Below, in pieces: positions 45,917-58,700 of a DNA stretch of 64,000 bases; position 1 is the stretch's first letter; every line of letters starts with the position of its first letter. A program made the translations under genes and the position numbers. Below the pieces are notes generated by a model. It did not search any database, was not told the origin of the DNA, and was given only the letters and a program-made list of their open reading frames with translations. The DNA lies in NCBI RefSeq assembly GCF_024713975.1, contig NC_091096.1:18349458-18413457 (forward strand), read 5' to 3'. Origin of the DNA: Paralichthys olivaceus. Taxonomy: Eukaryota; Chordata; Actinopteri; Pleuronectiformes; Paralichthyidae.

Positions 45917-48900
45917 ATGGCGGCCCACCTTTCTTACGGTAGAGTAAATTTAAACATTTTGAGAGAAGCAGCACGGAAAGAGCTTCGAGAGTTTTTGGAT
46001 AAATGTGCAGGAAGCAAGGTAATGAACACAATGATACACACAACATGGAAAACATGGCGGAAACTGTGACAGATGTCGTCTCCACAGCCTCAACCATAAC
46101 ACTGTCATGTCATAATGTCGCAGGTTATATTGGAGGATCATGTGTTTTGGTTGTAAATATAGTTTAACCACTAAATCTAACCCTGACGTAATAGCTGCTT
46201 ATCAATTTAGCATGTTATCCATTAGCTAAACCCTACATACAGATGTTTTATTAACGGTGTCCTGTTGCTTTTCAGGCCATTGTCTGGGATGAATATCTGA
46301 CTGGACCTTTCGGACTCATAGCTCAGTACTCTCTACTGAAGGTAGGTGCTTTCTGTGTGTCTTCTGTTTTATGTTTTAACCACGTAAAGTGTCAGTAAAA
46401 CACTTTATGTCTAATTTTGTCACTGGGCATTTTTAGGAACATGAAGTGGAGAAGATGTTCACCCTCAAGAGCGGCAGGCTCCCCCCTGCTGACGTCAAAA
46501 ACATCATCTTCTTTGTCCGTCCCAGACTGGAGCTTATGGACATCATCGCTGAGAACGTATTCAGGTTTGTTAACATCCGCCCTGAGTGATCCAATCACAA
46601 GAGGTGTGCGGTTGATGGGACACATGTAGATACATTGTTTTCACAGTGCAAACACAAATGCATCCTGGGACACATATGAAGGACCAACTCAGCTGTCATC
46701 TTCTGACTAAATAGTTTTGCCATGTTTTTACACTTCTCAGTGACGACATGTTGGATCTACACTGATCACCACATAATGACTGATACTTTCTTAAATTGGT
46801 AAAAATCTTTCTTCACATGAGCTACACAAGATACATATGATCACCCCCCCCCCACACACACACACACAAAGTGACATTGGACAATTCATTACAACTCCAA
46901 CAGGATAAAAACATCATAATTTGGTCTTTGCAAACAGGAATGACAGCTTCAAATATTTGTTGATGGAGCAGGGAAGTGAGATCCAATCAAAATTTGTTCA
47001 CAGGAAACACATTCAGCTGTGAACAGACTCGTGATGGGATCTCACAGGACGGATGTGAATAGCAGGTCTGAACAGGGCTATCTTGAAGTCAGACAGCCGG
47101 CTCAGTCGTGTTCTGTCTCTTTGTAAAGCTGTTAACCATATTTCACACGTCTGTCCTGTCCTGTGCCCCTTCAGCGAGGATAAGCTGCATTCGTCACGAG
47201 ACTTCCACATTTTATTTGTGCCTCGGAGGAGTATGCTGTGTGAGCAGCGGCTGAAGGAGCAGGGAGTGCTGGGCTCCTTCATCAACATTGATGAGTATAT
47301 CCTGGACTTGATTCCGTACGATGGTGATCTGCTCTCCATGGAGTATGAAAGTGCTTTCAGGGTTTGTTCACCTTCTGCAAACCACACACACACCAATCAC
47401 CCTACTGCTCTATGAAGTGGTTACAGTATGATTTATAGAATGAAGATTGTATTTAAAGTCATCAGCAAGTCACTAGGTATTCAACCATAATTACACATGG
47501 ATATATTGATTGTTGTCATATATAAGATACATATACACGTGACCCAAATTTGTAGCTTTAATTTCCAATGGTCATAACATGATCTTACTATCTTTTGTCT
47601 CTTTCAGGAGTGCTACCTGGAAAATGACCAAACAAGTCTTTACCACACAGCCAAAGGCCTCATGACCTTACAGGCACTGTATGGCACCATTCCCCAGATA
47701 TATGGCAAAGGAGACTGTGCACGGGTGAGTATGGTGTGAGGTGGAGTGAATTGATATTTGCACACGGGCAGGTGCTCAGCAGAAAGATGATGAACACATT
47801 TGTTTGAGGAAGAATTGTCACTGCTTGTTCTCAGCATGTTGCCAACATGATGCTGAGGATGAAGAGGGAGTTTGCAGGCAGTCAGAATCAGATCCTTCCC
47901 GTGTTCGACACCCTGCTCCTCCTGGACCGTAATGTTGATCTGCTCACCCCTCTGGCCACACAGCTCACCTATGAGGGTCTCATTGACGAGATCTATGGAA
48001 TCACCAATGGTCAGAATAAACCTTTTTAATTTCCACTGAATACTGTTATCTGATGTCTTTATATCTTCCCACGTTTCTGAGGATGTTGCTACAATTTAAG
48101 GGCAAGAAAAGGGGTTAGCCATGGGTAATGTTAATATAATAAAAGAGAATTTAATTCCTTTTTTCCTCCTTTATTTCTTTATGACCAGTTCTAATTTTCC
48201 TTCACTCCTGCCTTTCAGGTTATGTCAAGTTGCCTCCTGAGAAGTTTGCACAGAAGAAGCAAGGTGAGGCGAGTAAAGATTTACCCACAGAGCCAAAGAA
48301 GTTACAACTCAACTCAGCAGAGGAACTGTACGCCGAAATCCGGGACAAAAATTTTAATGCTGTTGGAGCAGCACTCAGCAAGAAGGCCAAAATCATTTCT
48401 GCTGCCTTTGAGGTTGGTCGTGCTTCATCTCTTTCCATCCTGGCATATTTACCTGCTGTAATTTCCTAAAAACAATCCAGAAATCTATCTTACTGTGTTT
48501 CTGCCTGTCCTTCCATTTTCTCATCAAGTCTATTCATTACCCATAACTAATTACCCCCATCAGGCTATTTCTATAACAATGACATGCACCAACAGGCACA
48601 TTTTTAATGGGTAAAAACGTAGTTTTGCGTCACATACACGTTAGAAATGTAGTTACAGTGCCTGGCCCTTTCTGGGAGCTGCAATTGATTACTTCCAGAC
48701 ATCCTTGCTAATTTGATATGATCGTAATCTCTGTGGCATTTTACTGCAAAGATTCTAAAAGAAATCCATGAGGTTAGAGAAGTGATGACCACTGAGAGAT
48801 AAGCTAAAGTAATAATCGTTCCAGCAGAATGCTTAATGAGACCAAACATGTCGTCAAACTATCTCCAGCTCAGAACTAGATATGCTGATTTGAATAAAAA

Positions 48901-51459
48901 CTGTATTATTGGAGAGAGAATGTTAATATGCAAAGTTATTGCAATGCATAGAGCGTGTGCAGGGCTGGGGTTAGTTTATAGGGAAGTGGGGTTTAACTGT
49001 CTTGTCTTTAAATATATTAATATTAATGAACAACAGCTTCCCATCCCTTTTTTTGGTACATTTGAGTATCAGACGTTCCCACATGTTGTGTTGTGACAAT
49101 TGGTTTCATGACATGAAAGTTTTCGTCTTAGCTGCACAATCAAATATAATTATAGCTCAGTAAGTAAAGTGATGTTTTTTGTCTCATCTCATAGGAACGC
49201 CATAATGCCAAAACAGTGGGAGAGATAAAGCAGTTTGTTTCTCAGCTGCCTCATATGCAGGCAGCACGGAGCTCACTGGCTAACCACACTTCTATAGCAG
49301 AGCTAATCAAGGACATCACCAGTGCGTACATAATGTTTTTTTATGTTTTATTGCATTTTGAACAGATTATTACACAGTATTTCATAATTACAAAATAATG
49401 GTTTGTCAAACGCTGCTGGTAATCAGTACTCTGATTAAAGCAACTGTTTTCCATCAACTCTCTGAAGTCTTTGTTTATATTAGTGTAATTTATCTTTTTC
49501 TAAAGTATCTCCCAAATGTAAGGATGATGATAATACTGTATATTGTTTCCTTTTATTATTTTGTGTATAAACTGTTAAATACATAGAGATAAAACTAAGT
49601 CCTCTTCCCCGTTCCAGCTTCAGAGGCCTTCTTTGATAATCTGACAGTGGAGCAGGAGTTTATGACTGGAGTCGACACAGACAAGGTATTAATCTGTATA
49701 ACCTTTACTTTATTCCTGCAAAGCTAAAGAAGAGATATTTATTATTATTATTATTATTAAGAAATATATTGCATTTGTTTTTCTTCTTCTCCTCGTGTTT
49801 GAATGTAAAAAAAAAAGGATATTTTATTTAAAAAATGTGTTTTATTTATGATTAATGTCTAAAATATTATTCATTCCTCAGGTGAACATATATATAGAAG
49901 ACTGCATTTCTCAAAAAGATCCACTGATCAAGATTCTGCGCCTGGTGTGTATGCAGTCAGTGTGCAACAATGGCCTGAAGCAGAAGGTGTTGGACTACTA
50001 CAAGAGGGAGATTCTACAGGTCAAGACACAATTATTTTTTTATGGCTGTGGTGTCTGTGTTCATACATACTTCTTGCTTCAACAGAGAAGAATAGTGGAG
50101 CGAGAATTACTCTGTTGCATTAAATTAATAACCAGAATAAACCTGTAGGTGACTGATGTGTTCAATAATGCTTTTTTCTTTTTGTAAAGACCTATGGTTA
50201 CGAACACATCCTGACACTGAACAACCTAGAGAAGGGGGGTCTTCTGAAGCTACAGACAAGCTCAAGGAATAACTACCCCACTATTCGGAAAACCCTTAAA
50301 CTGTGGATGGAGGATGCTAATGAGCAGGTACGACATTTCAGAAACAACTTTGAAGATAAAACATGTGAACTTTTGTGGCTTTGAAAGGGACTAAGACTGT
50401 GTTTTTCCCCCCTCAGAACCCCAATGACATTTCCTATGTGTATAGCGGCTACGCTCCATTGAGCATCCGACTGACCCAGGTACTGGCCAGGCCCGGGTGG
50501 CGTAGCATTGAAGAAGTTCTGAAGATACTTCCCGGTCCGCACTTTGAGGAGAGACAACAGCTGCCAGCTGGTCTTCATAAGAAACGTAAGGACTATGACA
50601 AACTGCTGTTTGCCCTGCTGCTGCCTGAACAGAACAAAAGTAAATAACCTCCTGCCTGCTGCTTGCAGATAAGACACAGGCTTTGTTTCCGATAAGTCAA
50701 ATGCACAACAGCAGCAGATTGATGGCACAGATGCTGACAACACCACAGAGCCACTGTCAGTGTTTGTTTGTCTGTTTCATCTGTGTTCAAGTGGAGGCTT
50801 GATTAGAAACACACTATGCTCGATGTGACACTGACCATCATCCTGCAGCTTTCCCTCATCTTTTCATATTGGCTGTAGTAGGTGTTACACTGATGTGAAT
50901 AAAGAATTTAATCATACACTCAATATGAAAAGTGCTAATTAGAAATGAGTTTGGGCATTAGACAGTTGACTTGTTACTACACGCCTGCCTAACAATGGAT
51001 TGTAAAAGGTGATAATGGAGGAGTGTAGGCTCGGGGGAGGGTGACTGCTCAATCAGTGTTTTCACTGCTCTGTATTGTGGCCCTGTTTTATATTCAGTTG
51101 TGTTTCGTTGAAGTGAGCAATGGCAGAAACTTGATGGATTTACTGTGTCAGAAACACAGGAATATTTTTATTAAATCTGTCAGGCTCACAATTTCTGCTT
51201 TTATTTGGTTTAACTTTGGCATTTTGTTTGACTGACATGCGTTTTCTCCTTTTATTGCCGTACAGGCCAGCAGGGGGAGAATAGGACAACGCTGGTGTTC
51301 TTCCTCGGCGGAGTGACGTATGCAGAAATAGCCGCTCTGCGTTTCCTCTCTCAAATGGAAGACAGCGGGATGGAATACATTATAGCTACCACAAAACTGT
51401 TAAATGGTACGACTTGGATCAAGTCCCTCATGGATCGGCCTGAATCTCAGAGCCCCTGA
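45917..51459 (+). CDS. vps33a: VPS33A, SM protein of HOPS/CORVET (600 aa, 13 exons)
   Basis: Sec1/Munc18-family protein that binds SNAREs and, through VPS16, forms part of the HOPS and CORVET tethering complexes on endosomes and lysosomes. Exons: 45917-46018, 46276-46341, 46437-46564, 47175-47361, 47608-47724, 47835-48009, 48219-48412, 49195-49321, 49618-49685, 49882-50019, 50190-50327, 50417-50585, 51266-51459. The total is 1,803 bases, 601 codons with stop; the human protein is 596 aa. The protein begins [20 protein letters not shown] and contains [20 protein letters not shown] (the SM-family core) and [18 protein letters not shown]. It ends [17 protein letters not shown] plus a short tail. 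Similarity to mammalian VPS33A is high throughout. An in-frame ATG ten codons upstream (45887) exists, but the conserved start with A at -3 is at 45917. All splice sites are GT-AG. Confidence 0.97.
48413..49194. other. vps33a intron 7, nothing further seen
   Basis: AT-rich intron of about 0.8 kb with no recognisable repeat or exon. Confidence 0.5.
50586..51265. other. vps33a intron 12, nothing further seen
   Basis: About 0.7 kb. It contains an AATAAA hexamer near 50,899 but also a normal downstream final exon that completes the conserved C-terminus, so I do not call it a used polyadenylation site. Confidence 0.5.
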
Positions 51460-51816
51460 GTCACCTGCATGTACACCTGGCCACATCAAACACCCGATCC
51501 ATCAGAAAACTCTCAGCTCTCTAGCTTTTTATCTCTGTATCAGTGCACTGCAGGTGTTTCACTGATGTCTGCTGAATCAACAACCACTCGCTCTTTAAAG
51601 GTGCCCTGTGGAGTTATGTTTACATTCAGTGTTACTGACTAAAATGCATCGTTTGTTTAATCCTGGTAAACATGCTGAATGCTTTTCCTTCCTGTGCATC
51701 GTTTTTTTTTCTACCATCTTAAATCTTTCCATGTTCCACAAATGTCTCTTGCTTTACTTAATAGGTCCTTTACCCAGCTTCTTTGTTTGTTAACACCACA
51801 GACTGTTAATCAGTGG

Positions 51817-51822
51817 AATAAA
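51817..51822 (+). terminator. vps33a: Candidate polyadenylation signal of vps33a
   Basis: AATAAA about 360 bases after the vps33a stop codon, giving a 3' UTR of ordinary length. Confidence 0.55.
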
Positions 51823-51845
51823 CTGAAATCAACAGCTGGAATGTG

Positions 51846-53558
51846 TATTTTGTCTTCTGCAATCTCACGCATGTCCATGATACAAGCAAACTGTAGACTT
51901 TCAAATTGTAAACACATTGTTCCATCACACATTTACTGGACACAAACTCCACAGGGTACCATTATTCTTTTTACTAGTTCCTTATTTGCAGTCAGATAAA
52001 ATGCAATTTAAAGCTGGTTTAGCACTATTGTCTTCTGGTTATCTACTATGGAGCTACTGTATATATGTATGTATGATTAAAATCTCATGTACAAAATGAT
52101 GAAAGTTGCTATTTGATTTGTGTTTTTGAAGACTTTTGATAGTAGCCGGGATAAAAAGAGGTAAATTAAGAACTAAATTTACTCTTGTGTTTCTTGGTTA
52201 TGCAGTGAGCCATTATTGTTTGGTAGATAATTTTTGTAAAGGCAGTCTGTGATGAGTGAGAGCAGAGGAAAGGCAGAGATTGGAGTGTATCCATCAGCAG
52301 TGGTCCAGCTCTCTGAAAGAGCAATTAGCGCAGTAACAGGCCTCCTGATCAGCCGATAATGGCCCTGTGCCGTCTGGAGAGCTCAGCCCACAGCAGCCCA
52401 TGATTTGACAGTGCAGGACACTGATTGAATTAGGAGGCCATTTGCTCTGTGTTCCGGTCGAGGATAACTGTGGTGCATGAGGGTGTTTGATCTCTGTTTC
52501 AGTCAATACCGTCTCCGTGCCTTGCACTATGAACATCAGGAGGACCTGCTGACTGCACTCAGATATTTTTGGAGAACTCTGCTTTGGTAAATCTATGTTA
52601 ATTTGCTCCATTTTTTGATTGTCTGAAATACAAATACTCTAATCTGTAAACATAGCTCAATGGCCAAAATGAGCACATTACAGTTTATCTCTTTGTGGAG
52701 CAGGTGCACTGAAGACTAAAACTCCCATTAGATCTCTCCCAGGAGATTCAGATCCTTGTGATCAGTTATTGCATTTGGCTCCTCCTCTGTCATAAGGGCT
52801 TGAAACACGCAAGGCAGCACACACCAACTTGGACTTCAGGGCTGGAAGCACAGGAGCCCACTTTCTGACCAGCTCCTGCCCTGCTCCAATACCACCAAGG
52901 TATACCAGGTATTTATCTTGTTTGTTCTTCACAGTGGTTTAAGTTTTATTTGTCTTTTAAACCTTTACCAAGATATTTATTCTACAATGTTGTGTATTTA
53001 TATCAAAATAATATATTCTGACTCCTCTAACATGGTTCATATTTAAACTTCACTTTAACTCCTGTTGCCTGACGAATAAATACTTTGTACAATACTTAAA
53101 ATTAACATGTTTAGTGTTATTGAGCAAGTTGCATATCCTGCAGCTTCAGCATGTTTCCCTGAAAATGGTTTGAGACATCCTAAAATGTGGATGCTGAAGA
53201 TGTTCCACAGTTTATATTGTTTGATCAATACTGCACCCACTTACTGTAATTTACAGATAAATTATTAACAGTGCTCTTGTGAAAACGCAGCCTCTTCAGC
53301 TCCTACAAGGAAAAGGACAAATCACTTTGCACATCTAACACAGATCAACACACTAAATAATACATAGGACTGCAAATACTGTATTGCAGGGGGAGCAAGA
53401 ATCAAAATGTTAAAAATGTTGCAATTTCTATTAATGACTCGCTTTTTTATATATATATTTTTTTATTGTAAGAGTAAGTAGTAGAAAAGTTTATAAACTT
53501 TCACATGGGCTGCCTTGGTGGACATGACATTGTTACCTATTGTATTTGTGTTTGCAGA
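51846..53558. other. Spacer between vps33a and the small membrane-protein gene
   Basis: No coding exon is supported. The stretch 52,790-52,908 ends in two donor-like sites (ACCAAG then gtatac, edge 52899; ACCAG then gtattt, edge 52908). It could be the untranslated first exon of the small gene at 53,559, whose start codon follows directly after a good acceptor. Confidence 0.4.
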
Positions 53559-53765
53559 ATGGGCCGAGGTGAGAAAATGGGACACCTGACTCAACCTGGT
53601 CGCAGGCAGAAGACGCAGCAGCTGGATCTGGACGTGGATCCCTTGTTCATACGCTTCCTCCGGACTTTCAAAGAAATCCTCAAATTTGTTCTCTTTAGCT
53701 ACACGGTGCTGTTCGGTGCCTTGCTCCTTGCCAGATGGACCACTTATTTTGTGGTGGGGAAGTAA
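53559..53765 (+). CDS. Small predicted single-pass membrane protein (68 aa), not recognised
   Basis: The frame starts MGRGEKMGHLTQPGRRQKTQ two bases after a strong acceptor (TTTGTGTTTGCAG, edge 53557/53558) and runs 68 codons to TAA. The N-terminal half is polar and basic. A conserved-looking LDLDVDPLFIRFLRTFKEIL leads into a hydrophobic stretch at about residues 41-66 (KFVLFSYTVLFGALLLARWT and onward), ending VVGK. This suggests a tail-anchored or single-pass protein with a cytosolic N-terminus. Start context is good (A at -3, G at +4). The coding sequence would be in a single exon after an untranslated exon. I do not recognise the family and assign no function. It lies between vps33a and ppp2r2a on the same strand. 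Confidence 0.6.
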   Translation: MGRGEKMGHLTQPGRRQKTQQLDLDVDPLFIRFLRTFKEILKFVLFSYTVLFGALLLARWTTYFVVGK

Positions 53766-55200
53766 GAAAGGAGAAGTGACGAATGAGCCTCTTCTCACAC
53801 TCAGAGCTCATTGATGAAGTTGATCAGGCAGACCTTCTCGGGATTTGTGGCCTATGCAGTTCCTTTGAATTATTAATGCCTCCATACTCGGCTTGAGCAG
53901 TCATGACTTTTTGGTTTTGTGAATCACTCTCTGCATTAGATCTCACAGCTTTTGTGCATTGTTTCTTTTATTTTCCAAACAGTAGGTCACAGAGCAACTT
54001 TACTGTGACACTCATTTGCATCAGCTTTGTTTGTTGACAGTGTGTTTGACCGCATTGTGCAAGTGTGCAAGCTAAAAACTGTGATATCTGCTGAGCTGCA
54101 AAATGAACACAGTGAAGATATACAGTATGTGTGTGTATCATCATGTGGCAAAAGCAGGAGCCAATTGTGTATTTTTGATGATCAAAGCTTTGAAACATTT
54201 TTTTTCTTGGGAAGCACATTTAAGGTTTGACAAATGTAAGACATATCAGCAGTCATGTTATCAGTGGGTATGCTTTCTGCTATGCTAATTTCTCGCCAAT
54301 GAATTTGTCTGCCTTTCTGACAGAATCTTGTATATGAATGTAATGGGTCACTAGTGTTATTAAGGTAAAAGTCACATTATTATTTCTTTTAATGTAAAAA
54401 CGGATTTGTGCTCCTGCAAGGTTGAGGTTTTAAACTATTCTTTCTGGGCAGAAAATGACAAACACTTATACATTTAACAAATGTGAGCTAGAACAGTCAT
54501 GTGTTATATATCTTGTGACTGTGCTTGCACAATGCATATTCCATATAGTGACATATATTGAACTTTTGATATATTGTTTTTGAAGAAAATTACATTGTTT
54601 TATTGCCCAGCCCTAACCATCAGGCCACATCTGCATTATCATCCAATCTTGAGGCCCTGTCTTGCACAGTTTAAAAGTTTTAAGGCCTTAGTGACATTGT
54701 TGCACAGACAGGATGTACAAGGGCGTGTGAATGTAATAGAGTGATTTATGTAAGTGAATCAGGATGAAAGGAGTGAAGTATAAAAACGTCTGCAGTAAAA
54801 AACAAAGGCCTATAGGGGCCCACCAGTATTTTGCTCTGGGGCTGTTTGTGGATAAATGAGAGCAGATGGGAGCAGTTAGTTTGTTCAGTAGCTCTTCACA
54901 TCTATTAACTGAGGTTGACTTATTCAGACTGGTATTTAAATTAAACTGATGTCTGGCAGTTGACGCCAGAAGTGCCTTTATGTTCTGTTCATTGTCAGAA
55001 CAGTGAATCTGGATGTTACTAATATCTGAGGCCTAATGAAAAGCAAACAAGCAATTTTGTTTTGTTTTTGTCAAAGAAATCAATCGATGATGTTGAACGT
55101 TATTTGAAATAGTATAAATCGAATTGTATTACATATGATGTAGATTTAAATTAAAGAGAAATTAAACTGTATTTAATCTAGTTCCGTTTTCTGACTTCAC
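53766..55200. other. Spacer upstream of ppp2r2a
   Basis: AT-rich DNA with no supported exon. The left part is the likely 3' UTR of the small membrane-protein gene. No repeat family was recognised. Confidence 0.5.
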
Positions 55201-55783
55201 TTTTGCTGAATTCACACTGTGTGCGCGGATGAGTTCGATTCACGTCGCAGGCACAACGCACACGGGCGGAGTTCGAGCTATTGAATGTTTTTCTTAAATA
55301 GGTCCTTAAGGTTTTTTCACTGAGGTTGAAACGTCCTATAAATCCATGGACCCGGGGTTTTTCAGTGACGGTAAAAACTCCCGTGTTGTTGACGGTTTGA
55401 GAGCCAGCCGGGTTCAAATGTCCCGGTGCTCCCTCACCTCCGCTCCCTCACGGTGAAAGATCTTGAGCGCCGCCCGAGTTGCGCCATTTTGAAAGTGTAA
55501 ACGCAGGGAGAGGCAGACGCGAGGGAATCTCAAAGTAGAGAGCAAAGTCTGAAAGCCACTGCTCGGGTTCGTACTTTGGTTTCCTCGGTTGGAAACTGTT
55601 TCGGGACATCTGTGTCGACCGGGCCGAGGACTTGTGCGGTGAGCGGAGTTCCGAGCAGCACTTCCCCGCTTCATTCGTCCGCTGCTCCTCGGTCAGAACC
55701 GCCCAACCGACCCGGGTCAGCGGCACTGCTCTGCTCCAAGTCCAGGGCCCGAGCCCGCTACAGAGACCCCCTCTGTCCGAGCC
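55200..55783 (+). promoter_or_regulatory. ppp2r2a: CpG-rich promoter and 5' UTR of ppp2r2a
   Basis: GC content and CpG frequency rise sharply here compared with the DNA on both sides and fall again after about 55,900. The coding start lies at 55,784. Transcription probably begins between about 55,430 and 55,600, but the exact site cannot be read from the sequence. Confidence 0.55.
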
Positions 55784-58700
55784 ATGGCAGGTAAAGCTCC
55801 AGACTCGAGACGGTGATATTGTCCGAGGTGTCGCTGTGATTCTGCTGTGTCCGTCCCGTCACGCACAGATGCTGGGTTTGTCTACTGTGTTGTGGTTAAC
55901 CAGCGCAGGCTAACTAACAAGCTAGGATACTTCCAAGATGCTAGTGTGCGTGTGCGTGTGTGTGAGTCACTGACAGCGTGAAAGTAAATGTTTTCTACAG
56001 CAAACAAGTTTAAAGTATCTCACTGACGAGGCAGTTCCTACACCGGTTATAATATGTGATCAGTAAAGAGTTACACACTTCCTTGTTCTCTTATCATAAG
56101 TCTTAAATTACTTTTTTTTATAGCTTAGTTAGCACCGAGCTAACGCGTGTGAAGTTGTCCCAAACGGTGTTGTTGTGTTGAAACGTGTGTTATTGTGTTG
56201 TGCAGGGGCCGGTGGTGGGAACAGTGATGTGCAGTGGTGCTTCTCTCAAGTCAAAGGAGCGATAGATGATGATGTCGCAGAAGGTAAGTCCATGTGGTGG
56301 TCACTGAACTGAAGAGCTGCCACAATGACTGTCCCTTCCATCCATCCTGTGCACGCCTCTGTTAGCTTTAATGCTCAAGTGTTTGAGGTATTTATACATA
56401 TGAAAAGCTGTATGACAGCTATTTTTGAGCACCAGTCTGTCTGCACTGAAGTAAAAGGGTCAGTGGTGTATGGCACTTGCAGATAGTCCGGTTATAGACT
56501 GGTAAAACTTTCTATTTTTGACATAATTGCTGCAAACTGTCAACAGCCAGTACTTTTATAATCCCCTAGTTTATATTAGTCTAGTGTGTGTTATATGATG
56601 CTTGCACGCTTGAGAGTGCAATGCAGATTAGAATTGAAAAGTCACAGGTTTTAAACTCTGCAGGACATTTAGCTATTAAGAAAGTTCAAAAAGTAATTTG
56701 GTTGACGAATCATTTTGCTTGACTTCTACTTGAGATTTGCTTCAGAGTGCATGAATGCCCTACAGTTAAAGGGTCTGATCGGCCACGTCAAAAGGAAAAC
56801 TTTCCCTACTTGGAGCAAAGTGTCCTTACAGAATGTTTTCATTGACCTAGCTCCTTCCTTAGATGTCGATCAATAGTGGATTTTGGATTTGACGAATTAC
56901 AACCCAGTTTGGGGGCGGCTTAAAGAGGTTGTTGAGATTATTAACAGGAGTTCATATCCACACAGATATTTTGAGCTTGAGCTGAAGTGATCCTCAAGCT
57001 TGCACTTATAGCTTGAGGATCAAGCCTTGACCAGTCCATACAAAACAGTGACTGATGCTTTTGACAGAGCAGACATTATCTAAAGGATTGATAATGCCAC
57101 ACTATGACCACCAACCTTACCATGCTCATAATTTTCTAATGAAGTAGAAGTGTATTTTCACAATCTAGTTGATTTAGCTTCTTATATGTATACTCATTGT
57201 AGTTTTTGTATCTATATGAACATGAAGACCAGAGATGAAAAGTAACTAATCACCCTTTATTCCATTGTCCAATTAGTAAATTCACAAATGCCAAATACAC
57301 CTATGTTTACAGTTCATGATGACTGCACACTTGTTTACTGTAAGCTTTGCATGAGAACAAATATATAAATGTGAGCCTCTCCTTGTGTCAATAGTATACA
57401 TAGCCGTATATAGGCTGAAAACACAACGGTAATGTTGTAGTTTTTATTTTACTTCCACTGAAATATTCTGCTTCACTTTTTGTTTTTATATGTGAGCTTG
57501 TGTGGAGTCAGGCTGTCCCAGGCACTTTCTGCTGTGTTACAGAGAGGAACAACACCATAGTCTATATTAAGGCTTGCTCTAGCTCAGAATAGTGCACGCC
57601 TGTAAACAGGGATTGATTGTTGTATTGTAGGATTTGATGAGAATGCTTGTCTTTGAGAGGCACTGAATAGCAGCAAAGATTGTTTTCCACCTCATCTTTA
57701 AAGGTTCAGTGTGTAGAATTAAGGGACATCTAGTGGTGAAGTTGCATGTTGCAGCTGAAAACCCCTCACCATACCCTCCCTTTTCAAACATGAAGGAGAA
57801 CCTGTGGTAGCCTTCAGTCTTAAAAACTCAAAAGGTGTTTGGTTTGGACTACTGTAAAAAACATGACGGCCTCCGTAGGTATAAATATGAAGTATTTAAA
57901 CTTAAAGGACCCAAATTTCTGTAAAGAAAACAGCAATTTGTACAATTTAGATAATTACACACTAATGACAACATCACTAGGATAATGTTTTTTCAATTTC
58001 TGCCAATAGATCCCTTTCACCTAAATCTTACACCCTGAACCTTTAAGTTTCATTGCACCACCACATAGTAGTGTGTGTGTGTGTGTGTGTATTTGAACAA
58101 TACTGAACAACACTAATCAGTTGTGTTCTCACCATGGTTGACATTGTTTTCTCACCTCATAGGTTTTCAAAACAGCAGTAAACATACAATATTGATAATT
58201 CTGCTGAAGGAATATCAGGTATCATTGGGAGGAAGTTCAACTGGATTACTGTTAATCAGTGCGAAAATATTTTTCACTTAAAATTAGGGTGCTGCTAAGA
58301 TAAAGATGATATTCTAATTTCACAACTTTATTGACAGCTGACATAATTTCTACGGTTGAATTCAACCACTCTGGGGAGCTGCTAGCCACCGGGGACAAGG
58401 GGGGTCGTGTTGTCATCTTTCAGCAGGAGCCAGAGGTAAGTGTTTGTCACTCATCTGATTAAAGTGAAGATGTGATCTTTTTTTTATTCACATCAGATTA
58501 TTCATACTTTGGTCACATAGGCTGCACGTTTTATTAAATTCAGAATTTAAGGTGAAATGCTGGTTCCTGCTGTCAGTAAAGGTCTTGAACTCTTTTTCTG
58601 CTGTCTGTTTTTCTTTTTTAGAGTAAGAATCAGCCACATTGCCGAGGAGAGTACAATGTTTACAGCACCTTCCAGAGCCATGAGCCTGAGTTTGACTACC

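Noticed and set aside
50899..50904. AATAAA inside vps33a intron 12 as the gene's end
   Set aside because: The following exon completes the conserved VPS33A C-terminus and is joined in phase.
55448..55913. Several frames on both strands around the ppp2r2a start
   Set aside because: Expected by chance in a CpG-rich promoter where stops are rare; none joins the ppp2r2a coding exons.
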